From Desulfobulbaceae bacterium (GTDB lineage Bacteria > Desulfobacterota > Desulfobulbia > Desulfobulbales > Desulfocapsaceae), in NCBI GenBank assembly GCA_011391225.1, contig JAABQY010000002.1, positions 1 to 48,738 on the forward strand: DNA of 48,738 nucleotides. Direction: 5' to 3'. Made by a program: the position numbers and the translations under genes. Shown here one piece after another: positions 19,298-28,389 of the stretch. Each line of letters starts with the position of its first letter. The first letter of the stretch is position 1. The notes under the pieces were generated by a model. It saw nothing but the letters and a program-made list of their open reading frames with translations. It was not told where the DNA came from and ran no database searches.

Positions 19298-20269
19298 ATG
19301 TCTATAAATGATGCAAGAGAAGTTCTGCGTATCGAAGAAGAGGGACTTGCGGCGGTTCGTGAACGTATTGGTGAGGATTTCATTTGTGCTGTGGAAATGA
19401 TTCTTGCCAGTCCCGGTAGGGTAGTAATCACCGGTATCGGCAAATCTGGAATAGTCGGGCAAAAGATAGCGGCAACGATGAACAGTACTGGAACTCCTTC
19501 GTTTTTCCTTCATCCTGTCGAAGCGATGCACGGCGATCTTGGCATGGTGATGCCTGGAGATGTGATTCTCGCCATTTCCTACTCGGGCGAAACGGCTGAA
19601 TTAAATGGTTTACTTATTACCCTTAAAAAACGCGATAATAGAATAATCGCTATGACTGGGGAAGAAAAGTCATCTTTAGCTCTCCTTGCCGATGTTGCAC
19701 TCAACATCAGAGTTCCAAAAGAAGCTTGTCCGTTAGGGTTGGCCCCAACTGCAAGCACTACCGCGACACTCGCCTTGGGTGATGCTCTTGCCGTCGTACT
19801 TCTCAACAGGAAAAAATTTCAGAAAGAGGATTTCCACCTCAATCATCCAGGAGGTAGCCTTGGACAAAGATTAAAGGTGCGAGTGACGGAGGTAATGTTT
19901 GCCGGCAAAGATATTCCTGTAATTGCTGCCGATGCCTTAGCAACGGAAGCAATAAGGGTACTTAACGCAAAGAATAAGGGGGCTGTGCTGGTGGTAGATG
20001 GTACGAACAAGGTCTTGGGAATCGTCACCGATGGTGATGTGCGTCGTGCTATCGTTGGGGCTCAGTCAATTGCCGAGATGAACACGGCGCAGCTTATGAC
20101 CAAAAATCCCATATGCATAGACAGTACAAGGCTTGCAGCAGATGCTTTAAGTATCATGCAGACCCATGAAATCACCGCTTTGCCGATAATCGATGATGAC
20201 CGAACACTTTTAGGTCTTTTGCATCTCCATAATTTGCTTGGGAAAGGGGAGTTTCGTTTTCTCGTTTGA
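19298..20269 (+). CDS. kdsD: Arabinose-5-phosphate isomerase (KpsF/GutQ family; SIS + CBS pair)
   Basis: VITGIGKSGIVGQKIAATMNSTGTPSFFLHPVEAMHGDLGMV, SYSGETAE, LGLAPTASTTATLALGDALAVVLL and two CBS domains. Start placed at ATG 19298. Confidence 0.93.
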   Translation: MSINDAREVLRIEEEGLAAVRERIGEDFICAVEMILASPGRVVITGIGKSGIVGQKIAATMNSTGTPSFFLHPVEAMHGDLGMVMPGDVILAISYSGETAELNGLLITLKKRDNRIIAMTGEEKSSLALLADVALNIRVPKEACPLGLAPTASTTATLALGDALAVVLLNRKKFQKEDFHLNHPGGSLGQRLKVRVTEVMFAGKDIPVIAADALATEAIRVLNAKNKGAVLVVDGTNKVLGIVTDGDVRRAIVGAQSIAEMNTAQLMTKNPICIDSTRLAADALSIMQTHEITALPIIDDDRTLLGLLHLHNLLGKGEFRFLV

Positions 20270-20301
20270 GAAAATGCCGCGGGCATCGCAGGTGAGGTGG
20301 G

Positions 20302-22827
20302 TTATTGATGCTCGGAAAAGAACTCCCATCGGTTGTTTGCCTTTTCATACGAGTAAAACATGATCAGGGTCTGGGGTCTGCCTCGACCGCTTTCGGTACA
20401 TTGCATTTTAAAAATCATTTTGCCACCCATTTCTTTTATGTAGCTGATGGCAGGGCTATTGAGGTTCTCTGGAATGGCCGATGGGTAATTTGCTATAAAA
20501 ATAGTGCGAAAATTGTCTTTCAGGTACTGCTCTTTATCGACCTGATAAATTTTTTCATCGAGGGCTTGGATTGTAGCAATGCTGGTTTTTTTGGTTTCAA
20601 GGAATTCATCTTCAGCGGCAAAGCCACTGTTATTGATAGTGGCCACGATCTGCCGGAAAGCGTTTCTTGCCGCTGTCAGATCTTTCTTGTCATCTTTTAG
20701 GATATTTGCTGCTTGGCGGTCTCGAATTATTGTTGTTTGCAGGATAATTCTGCCGATTTTTTTTCGGGTTGCTTGTGAGTCGGATATCTTGATAGTTCCT
20801 TCTTTAGCGGTGAGAATTGCACCCGCCTTGTTGTACTCTTGTATTGCCTCATCCCAGGCCCCGGAGATGAAGGCCTTGTTTCCCCTATCAATGGTCGCAT
20901 AGAGTTCGGCGCGGCTGATGTTTTCACGGAGTGCATCAATGGTTTCCTGGGGTGCTACGTTCCCCTCTGCAACAGTTGGCAGAACAGACTTATATGAAGA
21001 AATAGCGTTCAGCCAATCGGCTTTGGAGAAAAATTCATCACCCTGTTTTCGGAAATCTTCAAAGTTGCATTTTGCCAATGCTGAGCTCAATTCGACGGCA
21101 TATCGTTGCCGATCCTTTTCAGGCAGAGCGTCAAGGAGGGTTTTGGCTTTTTTGATTTCCGAGGCAGCTTCCTGCCATTTCTTGTTCGCAAGTAAAGTGT
21201 TGGCGGCGCTAAACACCATGCTGAATCGAGTGAAATTCAGTTTGCTCTTCATCTCTTCGATGGCAGCTGGAGAAACGAGGGTGCTTATGTTGGTAATGGC
21301 CAAGATCTTGGTGAAACGCTCTTCTGCTTGTGTCCAGTTTTCCTGGTCGAAAAAATCTGCACCCTCTTTCAATAACTGTTTGTAAGTAAAGACGACGGCG
21401 GCATCTTTTTTGGGTAAATATTTGCCATCGACAAGAACCTTCCCTTCTAAGCCTTGGGCGAGTGTTTCCGACGTAAGGATTGCATTGATGCTGTTTTGTA
21501 GCTCTTTTACCCGATTTTGCTGGAAAAGCCTAACTCCAGACACGCTCTCAAGGGCATTTTCACAGGCTAGTTTGGCACCATCGAACTGTCCGTTATCCAT
21601 CAAGGCTGTGCAATGTTTCTGAGCAGTGCTTGACGCTTCGAGTTGCCGGGTGGCATTGAAATAGAAAAATCCACCGGCTGCAAGGATCATAAAAAAGATT
21701 CCGGCAAAAAGAGAGAAAACAAATATGCCGCCGACGCGTTTTTTATCAAGAAAGGACTCGTGATGTTTTAAGGGGCTAACTGGCAGTTTACGAACCTTGG
21801 ATGCCTTGACAGACATGTCGTGAACTGGCAAATCGTTTTCTGTTTGATCTGAATAATTAAAATTGGTGACGTCCGAGGTAGCGTCTTCTTTGCCTATGTC
21901 CAGGAGGCTTAGAGATTGCATAACCCTGTTTTTGTTAGCCTCAATGTTTGGAAAATCTGTTGCTATTGTAAAAACTTGTTCGTAGAGGCGGGAAGCATTT
22001 TTTAAGTTTCCGTCATTTTCAGCCTTACGGGCTGACCGATAAATATCTTCCGCTTTCTTGATCTCTTCTTCGGTATGAATGGAAATCTTTTCCATTTGAT
22101 CTGAAAAAGTGGGGCTCTTTGCAAGAGTTTGGCGAAGTGCGAAAAACCTTTTTTTGTTTTCTAAATGCTGTAATAAACCGAGGTCAGTGCCCGACGGTGT
22201 GTCAAGCGCCGGAAAAGAAGTATTTAAAATCAGTTCTTCGTCTGGGGAGGAACCCTCGGTTGAGAGAAACTCGAAATCAGGGGAAAGATCTGAGTCGTCA
22301 ATGGTATCAATCTGTGGTTTTGAATCCTTAGCATATCCGGATGATTTGTTCGTGTTGTCAATCCATTGAATATCGGCGATGGGCAAGGCATGGCTGTGAC
22401 TTTGGTACCAGATTGCCGCATCTTCATTAAAAGCGTTGCTTCTCGAGTAACTCTCGCCGTTAATGAGTTTTCCTATAAAAATTATGAGGTCAGGGATCTG
22501 ACTATCCTGCTGCCAGAAGTCTCCAAGGCAGATGGCCGCTGGGTCGAAATCAGGGTGGTAAATGTCACTTTTAGGCTTGCAACTCGGTGGAAAATGTGGA
22601 AAACCGAAGGGGATGGTCAGTTCGACCTTCAGGTTTTGGATAAGACTAGGTTCACCTTTACCAAGCTTACAGAAACCGGCAATATTGTATGTGATTTCGT
22701 ATTGTTCAGGAGGGTCGCCCTTGATTGGTTTGATGGAAATAGCTGGTTGAGAAAGAAAACCTTCTCTCAACTGACGATGGATTTCGCGTAGTTGGTCTTG
22801 GGAAACTGACATAAATTGTGTTTGCAA
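20302..22827 (-). CDS. E2/UBC-fold-like N-terminal domain fused through a linker and one TM helix to a long repeat-like C-terminal region
   Basis: Residues ~8-143 (22399..22806) contain PFGFPHFPPSCKPKSDIYHPDFDPAAICLGDFWQ...LINGESYSRSNAFNEDAAIWY, an E2-like order of motifs with Cys100 (22528-22530). TM GGIFVFSLFAGIFFMILAAGGFFYF (21658..21732). The C-terminal half is rich in helical Lys/Glu/Ala segments resembling TPR or coiled-coil repeats. Confidence 0.8.
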   Translation of the reverse strand: MQTQFMSVSQDQLREIHRQLREGFLSQPAISIKPIKGDPPEQYEITYNIAGFCKLGKGEPSLIQNLKVELTIPFGFPHFPPSCKPKSDIYHPDFDPAAICLGDFWQQDSQIPDLIIFIGKLINGESYSRSNAFNEDAAIWYQSHSHALPIADIQWIDNTNKSSGYAKDSKPQIDTIDDSDLSPDFEFLSTEGSSPDEELILNTSFPALDTPSGTDLGLLQHLENKKRFFALRQTLAKSPTFSDQMEKISIHTEEEIKKAEDIYRSARKAENDGNLKNASRLYEQVFTIATDFPNIEANKNRVMQSLSLLDIGKEDATSDVTNFNYSDQTENDLPVHDMSVKASKVRKLPVSPLKHHESFLDKKRVGGIFVFSLFAGIFFMILAAGGFFYFNATRQLEASSTAQKHCTALMDNGQFDGAKLACENALESVSGVRLFQQNRVKELQNSINAILTSETLAQGLEGKVLVDGKYLPKKDAAVVFTYKQLLKEGADFFDQENWTQAEERFTKILAITNISTLVSPAAIEEMKSKLNFTRFSMVFSAANTLLANKKWQEAASEIKKAKTLLDALPEKDRQRYAVELSSALAKCNFEDFRKQGDEFFSKADWLNAISSYKSVLPTVAEGNVAPQETIDALRENISRAELYATIDRGNKAFISGAWDEAIQEYNKAGAILTAKEGTIKISDSQATRKKIGRIILQTTIIRDRQAANILKDDKKDLTAARNAFRQIVATINNSGFAAEDEFLETKKTSIATIQALDEKIYQVDKEQYLKDNFRTIFIANYPSAIPENLNSPAISYIKEMGGKMIFKMQCTESGRGRPQTLIMFYSYEKANNRWEFFSEHQ

Positions 22828-22899
22828 GAGTTGTTAAATAGCGTACCATTTTTGTAAGTATATCAACTTATTTGAGTAACACAAAAAGAATTTTCAAAA

Positions 22900-24054
22900 G
22901 TGGGGCCGATTTGCGTTGAGAATGATGTGAAAAGCGCTTGTGCTGGGCAAACTCCGGACCTTTCCGGAAGGCAGTTTTTTGTGGTGGAGATGAAATTATT
23001 TAGCGCTATTTTTTTAATTGGAGCAGAGAAGAATTGCCCCCTCTATAAAGCTGGCGAGCGGTTGCTGCTATCGGAAAAAACGCTAGTCTGTCCTCAGAGG
23101 AAGGAAGTGTGTCTCATTCTTGTGCGTGACATGACTGAGCTGCTCTTCAAATTCCTTCAAAAACAGCCGATAAACCTCAAGGAATACGCCGGGACTGTTT
23201 TCAACTGCAGTGGATGCAAAGGCTTGATTAAATTTTCTCTGGTCGAGCCGGAATCCTTCCAGGGACAGGAACCAGGCCAAGGAGCAGTTGCGGCGATCGA
23301 ATCGACATCAAAGCCGGTCATTTCTCGGCTACTTGTCAGCCCTTTACTCAAAGCTATTCATCCCGATGAACTTGAAAGTGTATATAAATATCTTCGGGAG
23401 ATATTTTTCGAGAAAGGTTCGGTACTCATCAGAAAGGGTGAGCAGAACCTGAATCTCTATATTGTGGTTGAAGGGGAGCTTCGTGTTGAGGATGGAGGTG
23501 TTTGCTTAGCTACTCTTGCCGAAGGGGAACTCTGTGGGGAAATGAGTTATCTTGGCGCCGACGAGGCAGTCTCTACAGTTTTGGCAACAAAAAGGACGAA
23601 GGTACTGGCAGTGGCAGGGGATGTATTTGGTCGATTGCTTGGCAATAACCCGGCAGTGCAATCATACATGGCCCAATTACTTGCTTCTCGGCTCCGTCAG
23701 ACCAATGCCGCACGAGCACGAGACTTTGAATCCTGCATGAGTGGTCGCATTGATGAGATTGTTCCGGCCGAGCTGTTTCAAATCTTTCACATGCACCAAA
23801 AGACTGGGGTTTTGACCTTGCATTTTTCTGCAGGACAGGGAAAGGTGGCTTTTCGTGAAGGTTGCATTATAAATGCCGAATATCAAGAGCTGAGGAACGA
23901 GGAAGCAATTTTCAGAATTCTTGGTGAAAAAAAAGGACTCTATCGGTTTACCACCGGCCTCTCCCCAAAGGATATGCGGGCTGCCGAAATAGGCGATTTT
24001 ATGATGTTGTTGATGGAAGGGGTGAAACGAGTTGACGAAGAGCACGAACGGTAG
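22900..24054 (+). CDS. Cys-rich N-terminal domain + cyclic-nucleotide-binding-like domain + DUF4388 (PATAN-like) domain
   Basis: CPLYKAGERLLLSEKTLVCPQRKEVCLILVRDMTELL...FNCSGCKGLIKF; IFFEKGSVLIRKGEQNLNLYIVVEGELRV...LAEGELCGEMSYLG; GRIDEIVPAELFQIFHMHQKTGVLTLHFSAGQGKVAFREGCIINAEYQELRNEEAIFRIL. The start could be ATG 22990. Confidence 0.75.
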   Translation: MGPICVENDVKSACAGQTPDLSGRQFFVVEMKLFSAIFLIGAEKNCPLYKAGERLLLSEKTLVCPQRKEVCLILVRDMTELLFKFLQKQPINLKEYAGTVFNCSGCKGLIKFSLVEPESFQGQEPGQGAVAAIESTSKPVISRLLVSPLLKAIHPDELESVYKYLREIFFEKGSVLIRKGEQNLNLYIVVEGELRVEDGGVCLATLAEGELCGEMSYLGADEAVSTVLATKRTKVLAVAGDVFGRLLGNNPAVQSYMAQLLASRLRQTNAARARDFESCMSGRIDEIVPAELFQIFHMHQKTGVLTLHFSAGQGKVAFREGCIINAEYQELRNEEAIFRILGEKKGLYRFTTGLSPKDMRAAEIGDFMMLLMEGVKRVDEEHER

Positions 24055-24122
24055 ATAGTTTCAGTGGGAACATGCTCGACATTTGGCAGGGTGATACAAA
24101 CTTTTGTAAACCCACATGCCGG

Positions 24123-24764
24123 TCAAGCGTGTGGAGAGTGGCTTTCCAGCAGAGGTGGCAGCTTCAAGATATCCATGAAACAGCGAACGTGATATTTTGC
24201 TTGAAGGTTGGGATTTTTAAAAGCGATCAGTGGAACGTTGCAGGCCGCAGCATGCTGCTCATCGATAATCGAATCACCGATAAAGAGAGCTTCCTCCGGT
24301 TGACAGCAAAAATGTTCGAGAATTTCTAAAAGTGCATCGGGGGCTGGTTTTGGTTTAGCAGCCGTGTCGGCGGTCATGACCTTGCCGAAATAACCATCCA
24401 GTTTATAGCTCCTCAGGAGGGGCATCATCGTATTGGTGCGGTTCGTGGAAATGGCCAGGTGATATGTATCTTTGGCCTTTTCGAGAAATTGCACCAGATC
24501 GGGTTCCATGTCCATATAGGGCAGAAAGGATGAATAGTCACCTTGCCGTCTGAAGATGTGGACTTCTTCCAATGCTGGTTCCTGGTAATGGCGGAAGATA
24601 TGGCAAACTGAATCAACGACGTTGTGCATGTGGACATACTCTTCTTCACTTGCACTCATCAGAGGCAGGCCGAAGTGGCCGAGCAGGTGGTTGTAATACA
24701 TGCTGTTGGCCTTCCTTGAGTCAAACATGACTCCGTCGCAGTCAAATACGATGAGTTTTAGCAC
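24123..24764 (-). CDS. HAD-family hydrolase (phosphoglycolate phosphatase-like)
   Basis: LIVFDCDGVMFDSRKAN, LAISTNRTNTM, KPKPAPDALLEIL, ALFIGDSIIDEQHAAACNVPLIAF. Confidence 0.88.
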   Translation of the reverse strand: MLKLIVFDCDGVMFDSRKANSMYYNHLLGHFGLPLMSASEEEYVHMHNVVDSVCHIFRHYQEPALEEVHIFRRQGDYSSFLPYMDMEPDLVQFLEKAKDTYHLAISTNRTNTMMPLLRSYKLDGYFGKVMTADTAAKPKPAPDALLEILEHFCCQPEEALFIGDSIIDEQHAAACNVPLIAFKNPNLQAKYHVRCFMDILKLPPLLESHSPHA

Positions 24765-24791
24765 GAGTAGTTTTCCATTGCCTGCAATAAT

Positions 24792-25544
24792 TTATGGGAT
24801 GATGTTTCCTGAAAACTGAGAAAAAACAAGTCGGTGAAGCATCGTAATACCAAAGTTTAATAATTGATCATCATCGTGCAGTTGCTCCTTTTCCAAAGTA
24901 CTTAGGACGATGGACTCCAAGCGATCCTCGAACAGCAGCTTGCGAAAGGTGTCGAGGTTGTAGAGCGCCAGAATGAAGAGTGCAACATCCTGCTGCGATG
25001 GAATAAAGCCATTTCGGATTGCGTCGTGTTGGAGAATGTCCATCACCGCATCGTTGGAGCGGTTATAGGGAGTAAGCTCCTGTTCGAAACTGTAGCGTCC
25101 AGGAGTTTGGTTTGTCGCCTCAAGAAACCCCAGGCAATGGTCCTCTCTCATGAGCACGAATTGTTCTTCAGGCCCAGTGTCGGTGCGTGTTACGGCTCGA
25201 CCAAGAGGATAGACTCGGCAGGCCCCTGGACGATGCGCATAGACGGAGCAGCCATTCTTGCCCACGAATACGCAACTGGCCCTGCCGTCATCGACCATCG
25301 TCAGATACAGCCTGGGGAAAGGTTCCCCAGGCACTTGTTCGATGAGGATATATTCCGCCAGCAATTCCTCGGAGCTAAGGCCGGTGGCTTTACGCAGCCG
25401 AAGTACATCGTAGGGAGTCAGTGCCAGTTCCAATAGGCGACAACATTCGGTAAAACATTTTACCTGAGGATGGCAGTCAAAAGAAAAGAACGCATCGCCA
25501 TCCATTTGGGAAATGTGCTGAGGCAGATTGGTGGGATCAGCCAT
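24792..25544 (-). CDS. YkgJ-like cysteine-cluster (putative Zn/Fe-chelating) protein
   Basis: FDCHPQVKCFTECCRLLELALTPYDVLRL...ASCVFVGKNGCSVYAHRPGACRVYPLGR. Start taken as ATG 25544, overlapping the secDF stop. Confidence 0.8.
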   Translation of the reverse strand: MADPTNLPQHISQMDGDAFFSFDCHPQVKCFTECCRLLELALTPYDVLRLRKATGLSSEELLAEYILIEQVPGEPFPRLYLTMVDDGRASCVFVGKNGCSVYAHRPGACRVYPLGRAVTRTDTGPEEQFVLMREDHCLGFLEATNQTPGRYSFEQELTPYNRSNDAVMDILQHDAIRNGFIPSQQDVALFILALYNLDTFRKLLFEDRLESIVLSTLEKEQLHDDDQLLNFGITMLHRLVFSQFSGNIIP

Positions 25545-28122
25545 GCGTATATCCCAAAACAGCCTCTTTTTTCCATAAGGTGAGCAGAGGACTGGCAACA
25601 AAAATTGAGGAATAGGTGCCAAACAAGATGCCAACAGTCAGGACAAAGGCAAAGTCATGGATGACCGCCCCGCCAAAAAACATCAGTGCAAGAAGGGTAA
25701 ACAGCGTGGTCAAGCCAGTGACGACGGTTCGGCTGAGGGTCTCATTAATGCTGGTGTTGATAGTCGATTCCAGGCTCTTCTTGTCGGCTTTTAGCGCGTT
25801 TTCTCTGATCCGGTCGAAAACTACTACCGTATCATTGAGAGAATATCCTGCCAAGGTGAGCAAGGCGGTAACGATGAGCAGCGTAAATTCCATATTCAGA
25901 ACCCAGCATATTCCTACCAAGACAATAACATCGTGAAAGGTTGATACTGCGGCGGCAATGCCGAAGCGGATGTCAAAGCGGAATGCCAGGTAGATGATAA
26001 CCCCAACAAAAGAAATAAGGATAGCAAGGATGGCCTGGTTGCGCAGAGATGCGCTCACTGAAGAACCAATCTCCGATTCGCTTTCCAGCTTGAAATTCTT
26101 CTCAGGAAGTTCGGCGGTAAGAATTTTATCGACCTTCTCTGCAAGTTTAGAGATAACGGCTTCAGATTTCTTGATTTTCACGATCAATCGCTGTTCGTTT
26201 TCAACCTTTTGCAGGTCGGCCTCCGGCATCCCGCTTTTGGTCAGAGCCGCTCTTACCTCAGATATGGTAAAATTGTCGCCTGCCTTATATTGCAACAGCG
26301 AACCGCCGGAGAAGTCGACACCTAAATTGGCATGGCCGCGGGATACCTGAACGAAGGCTATAATTCCGATGATAACCAGAGCGGCGGAAAATGAGAAAGC
26401 AATGTTTCTAATGCGCAGGAAGTCAAAATTTGTTTTCGCGAGCATCGTCAGAAATCTGATGCGCTTCAGCGGCTTTATGGTGTTGATGGCATCAAAGGCA
26501 AAACGTGAATAAAACAGTACAGTAAAGAGATTGAAGATAATTCCCAAGGAAAGGGTTACGGCAAAACCCTTGATTGGGCCGGTTCCAAACATAAACAGGG
26601 CGAGTGCAGTTATCAGGGTGGTGACCTGAGAGTCGACGATAGAAGAAAAGGCTTTTTCGTAACCGGCCTCAACACACGAACGAACAGACTTTCCTATGGC
26701 GAACTCTTCGCGCATCCGCTCATAAATGAGGACGTTGGCATCAACCGCCATCCCTATGGAAAGGATAATACCGGCAATACCGGGCAGGGTAAGAGTGGCG
26801 TTGAGCACGGCAAGGCCGGCGAAAAGCAAGACAATGTTGAATATCATGGCTGTGTTGGCAATGATTCCGGAGAGCCGATAGTAGATAATCATAAAGGCAA
26901 GGACCATAATTGCCCCCCAGATACCCGAGGTGAGACCCTGGGTAATGGAATCCTGGCCAAGGCTTGCCCCTACACTCATGTTTTGGATGATATCAACTGG
27001 AGCAGGCAGGGCGCCGACTCGCAGGACAATAGCCAGGTCGGCGGCCTCTTCATGGCTGAAGCTGCCGGTGATCTGAGCGGAGCCACCAAGGATGCGGTCC
27101 CTGATGACCGGCGCGGAGCGGACAACTTCATCTAGGACAATGGCCAGCCTGCGACCGACATTGCTTTCGGTGACTTGGGCAAACACCTTGCCGCCGTGGC
27201 TGGTCATGTCAAGACCGACATAGGGTTCATTAAAGCTGCCGCCGATGCGTACCTGGGCATCTTTGATCATATCACCGGTCATGAGGATCTTGTTTTCCAG
27301 GAGGATCGGGACGAGCATTTCTTTTTTGGTTTTCTTGTCGACCTCTTTTTCAAAATTTATCGAGGTGTTATCGGGAAGTTTGTTTTGCAGGGCGCGATTG
27401 AGTTTTTTCATACTCTCACCATCTTGCCATTCTTTGGCGCTTTTAGCCTGGTGAACAAGCTCCTGCAGGTTTATACCGGTGGTGTCGGCCACAAGCTTGA
27501 ATTCAAGTTGTGCCGTGTCTCCGAGAAGTTTCAAAGCCCGCTCGGGATCCTTAACGCCCGGTAATTGGATAACGATTTCGTCCTCACCCTGGCGGATGAT
27601 AACAGGTTCGGCAACACCGAACTGGTCAATCCGGTTACGCAGTATTTCGAGAGATTGATCAACAGCGTGCTTTTTAATGAATTGCCGTTTTTCGCCCTTC
27701 AGGGTTAAAATGATACGCGGAAAACTTCCCTGTTTTGCATCGATTTTTCCGTCAATGTCGGGAAAATCATCGGTTACAATTTTTTTGACTTTTTCGATGG
27801 ATCCGCTGTTGGGGAGAGTGAAAATGACGGTATCGGCCGAGGGAGCAGAGGTTCGCACGGCAGAGATGGATTGCTCGGCAAGGGCGTTTTTAAGGTCGTT
27901 GGCAGCAAATTCCAGGTTGTTTTCCTCAGCTTTCTTCAAGTTGACCTTAAGCACCAGATGCATACCACCCTGGAGATCAAGCCCCAGTCGCAGTCCGCCC
28001 GGGGCGAGGTAGGTTTTCCACCAGTCTGGAGTGCCCGAGTAAAAGGAGGGCAGGACGGTAGTGATGGAGAGCAGGACGACCATCACGAGAAAGGCAAATT
28101 TGACTTTGAGTGTTGTATTCAT
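25537..28122 (-). CDS. secDF: Fused protein translocase SecD-SecF
   Basis: SecD part: GLRLGLDLQGGMHLVLKV, DQFGVAEPVIIRQGEDEIVIQLPGV, GIILSIGMAVDANVLIYERMREE. SecF part: NLGVDFSGGSLLQYK, AGYSLNDTVVVFDRIREN. One 861-aa frame. Confidence 0.95.
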   Translation of the reverse strand: MNTTLKVKFAFLVMVVLLSITTVLPSFYSGTPDWWKTYLAPGGLRLGLDLQGGMHLVLKVNLKKAEENNLEFAANDLKNALAEQSISAVRTSAPSADTVIFTLPNSGSIEKVKKIVTDDFPDIDGKIDAKQGSFPRIILTLKGEKRQFIKKHAVDQSLEILRNRIDQFGVAEPVIIRQGEDEIVIQLPGVKDPERALKLLGDTAQLEFKLVADTTGINLQELVHQAKSAKEWQDGESMKKLNRALQNKLPDNTSINFEKEVDKKTKKEMLVPILLENKILMTGDMIKDAQVRIGGSFNEPYVGLDMTSHGGKVFAQVTESNVGRRLAIVLDEVVRSAPVIRDRILGGSAQITGSFSHEEAADLAIVLRVGALPAPVDIIQNMSVGASLGQDSITQGLTSGIWGAIMVLAFMIIYYRLSGIIANTAMIFNIVLLFAGLAVLNATLTLPGIAGIILSIGMAVDANVLIYERMREEFAIGKSVRSCVEAGYEKAFSSIVDSQVTTLITALALFMFGTGPIKGFAVTLSLGIIFNLFTVLFYSRFAFDAINTIKPLKRIRFLTMLAKTNFDFLRIRNIAFSFSAALVIIGIIAFVQVSRGHANLGVDFSGGSLLQYKAGDNFTISEVRAALTKSGMPEADLQKVENEQRLIVKIKKSEAVISKLAEKVDKILTAELPEKNFKLESESEIGSSVSASLRNQAILAILISFVGVIIYLAFRFDIRFGIAAAVSTFHDVIVLVGICWVLNMEFTLLIVTALLTLAGYSLNDTVVVFDRIRENALKADKKSLESTINTSINETLSRTVVTGLTTLFTLLALMFFGGAVIHDFAFVLTVGILFGTYSSIFVASPLLTLWKKEAVLGYTHG

Positions 28123-28389
28123 TTAACTTCCCTGAATTTTTCTGGATGAGAAAGCAAAAAGTGAGTTTTGAGAAGAGCGTTTATCGCCGAACTTTGCGAT
28201 TATAACGCAAAGCCTGAATCTTGCAAGGTTTGGCACGAGATAATAGTGCTACAAGAAAATATATGTGGGTTTTTTATAAAAATAGTATTCGTTAATGGAT
28301 ATAATCTTCAGTAGATAGCTGATGTTGAAAATTAACCAGGCTCGTCGGGACGAGGGGAAAATGCTAATTTTTTTGAGGGGCTTTCAAGA

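Noticed and set aside
20302-22827. A complete bacterial ubiquitin-like conjugation operon
   Set aside because: Only an E2-like domain is visible; neighbouring genes are kdsD, a cNMP/DUF4388 protein and a HAD hydrolase, with no E1, Ubl or JAB-like gene.
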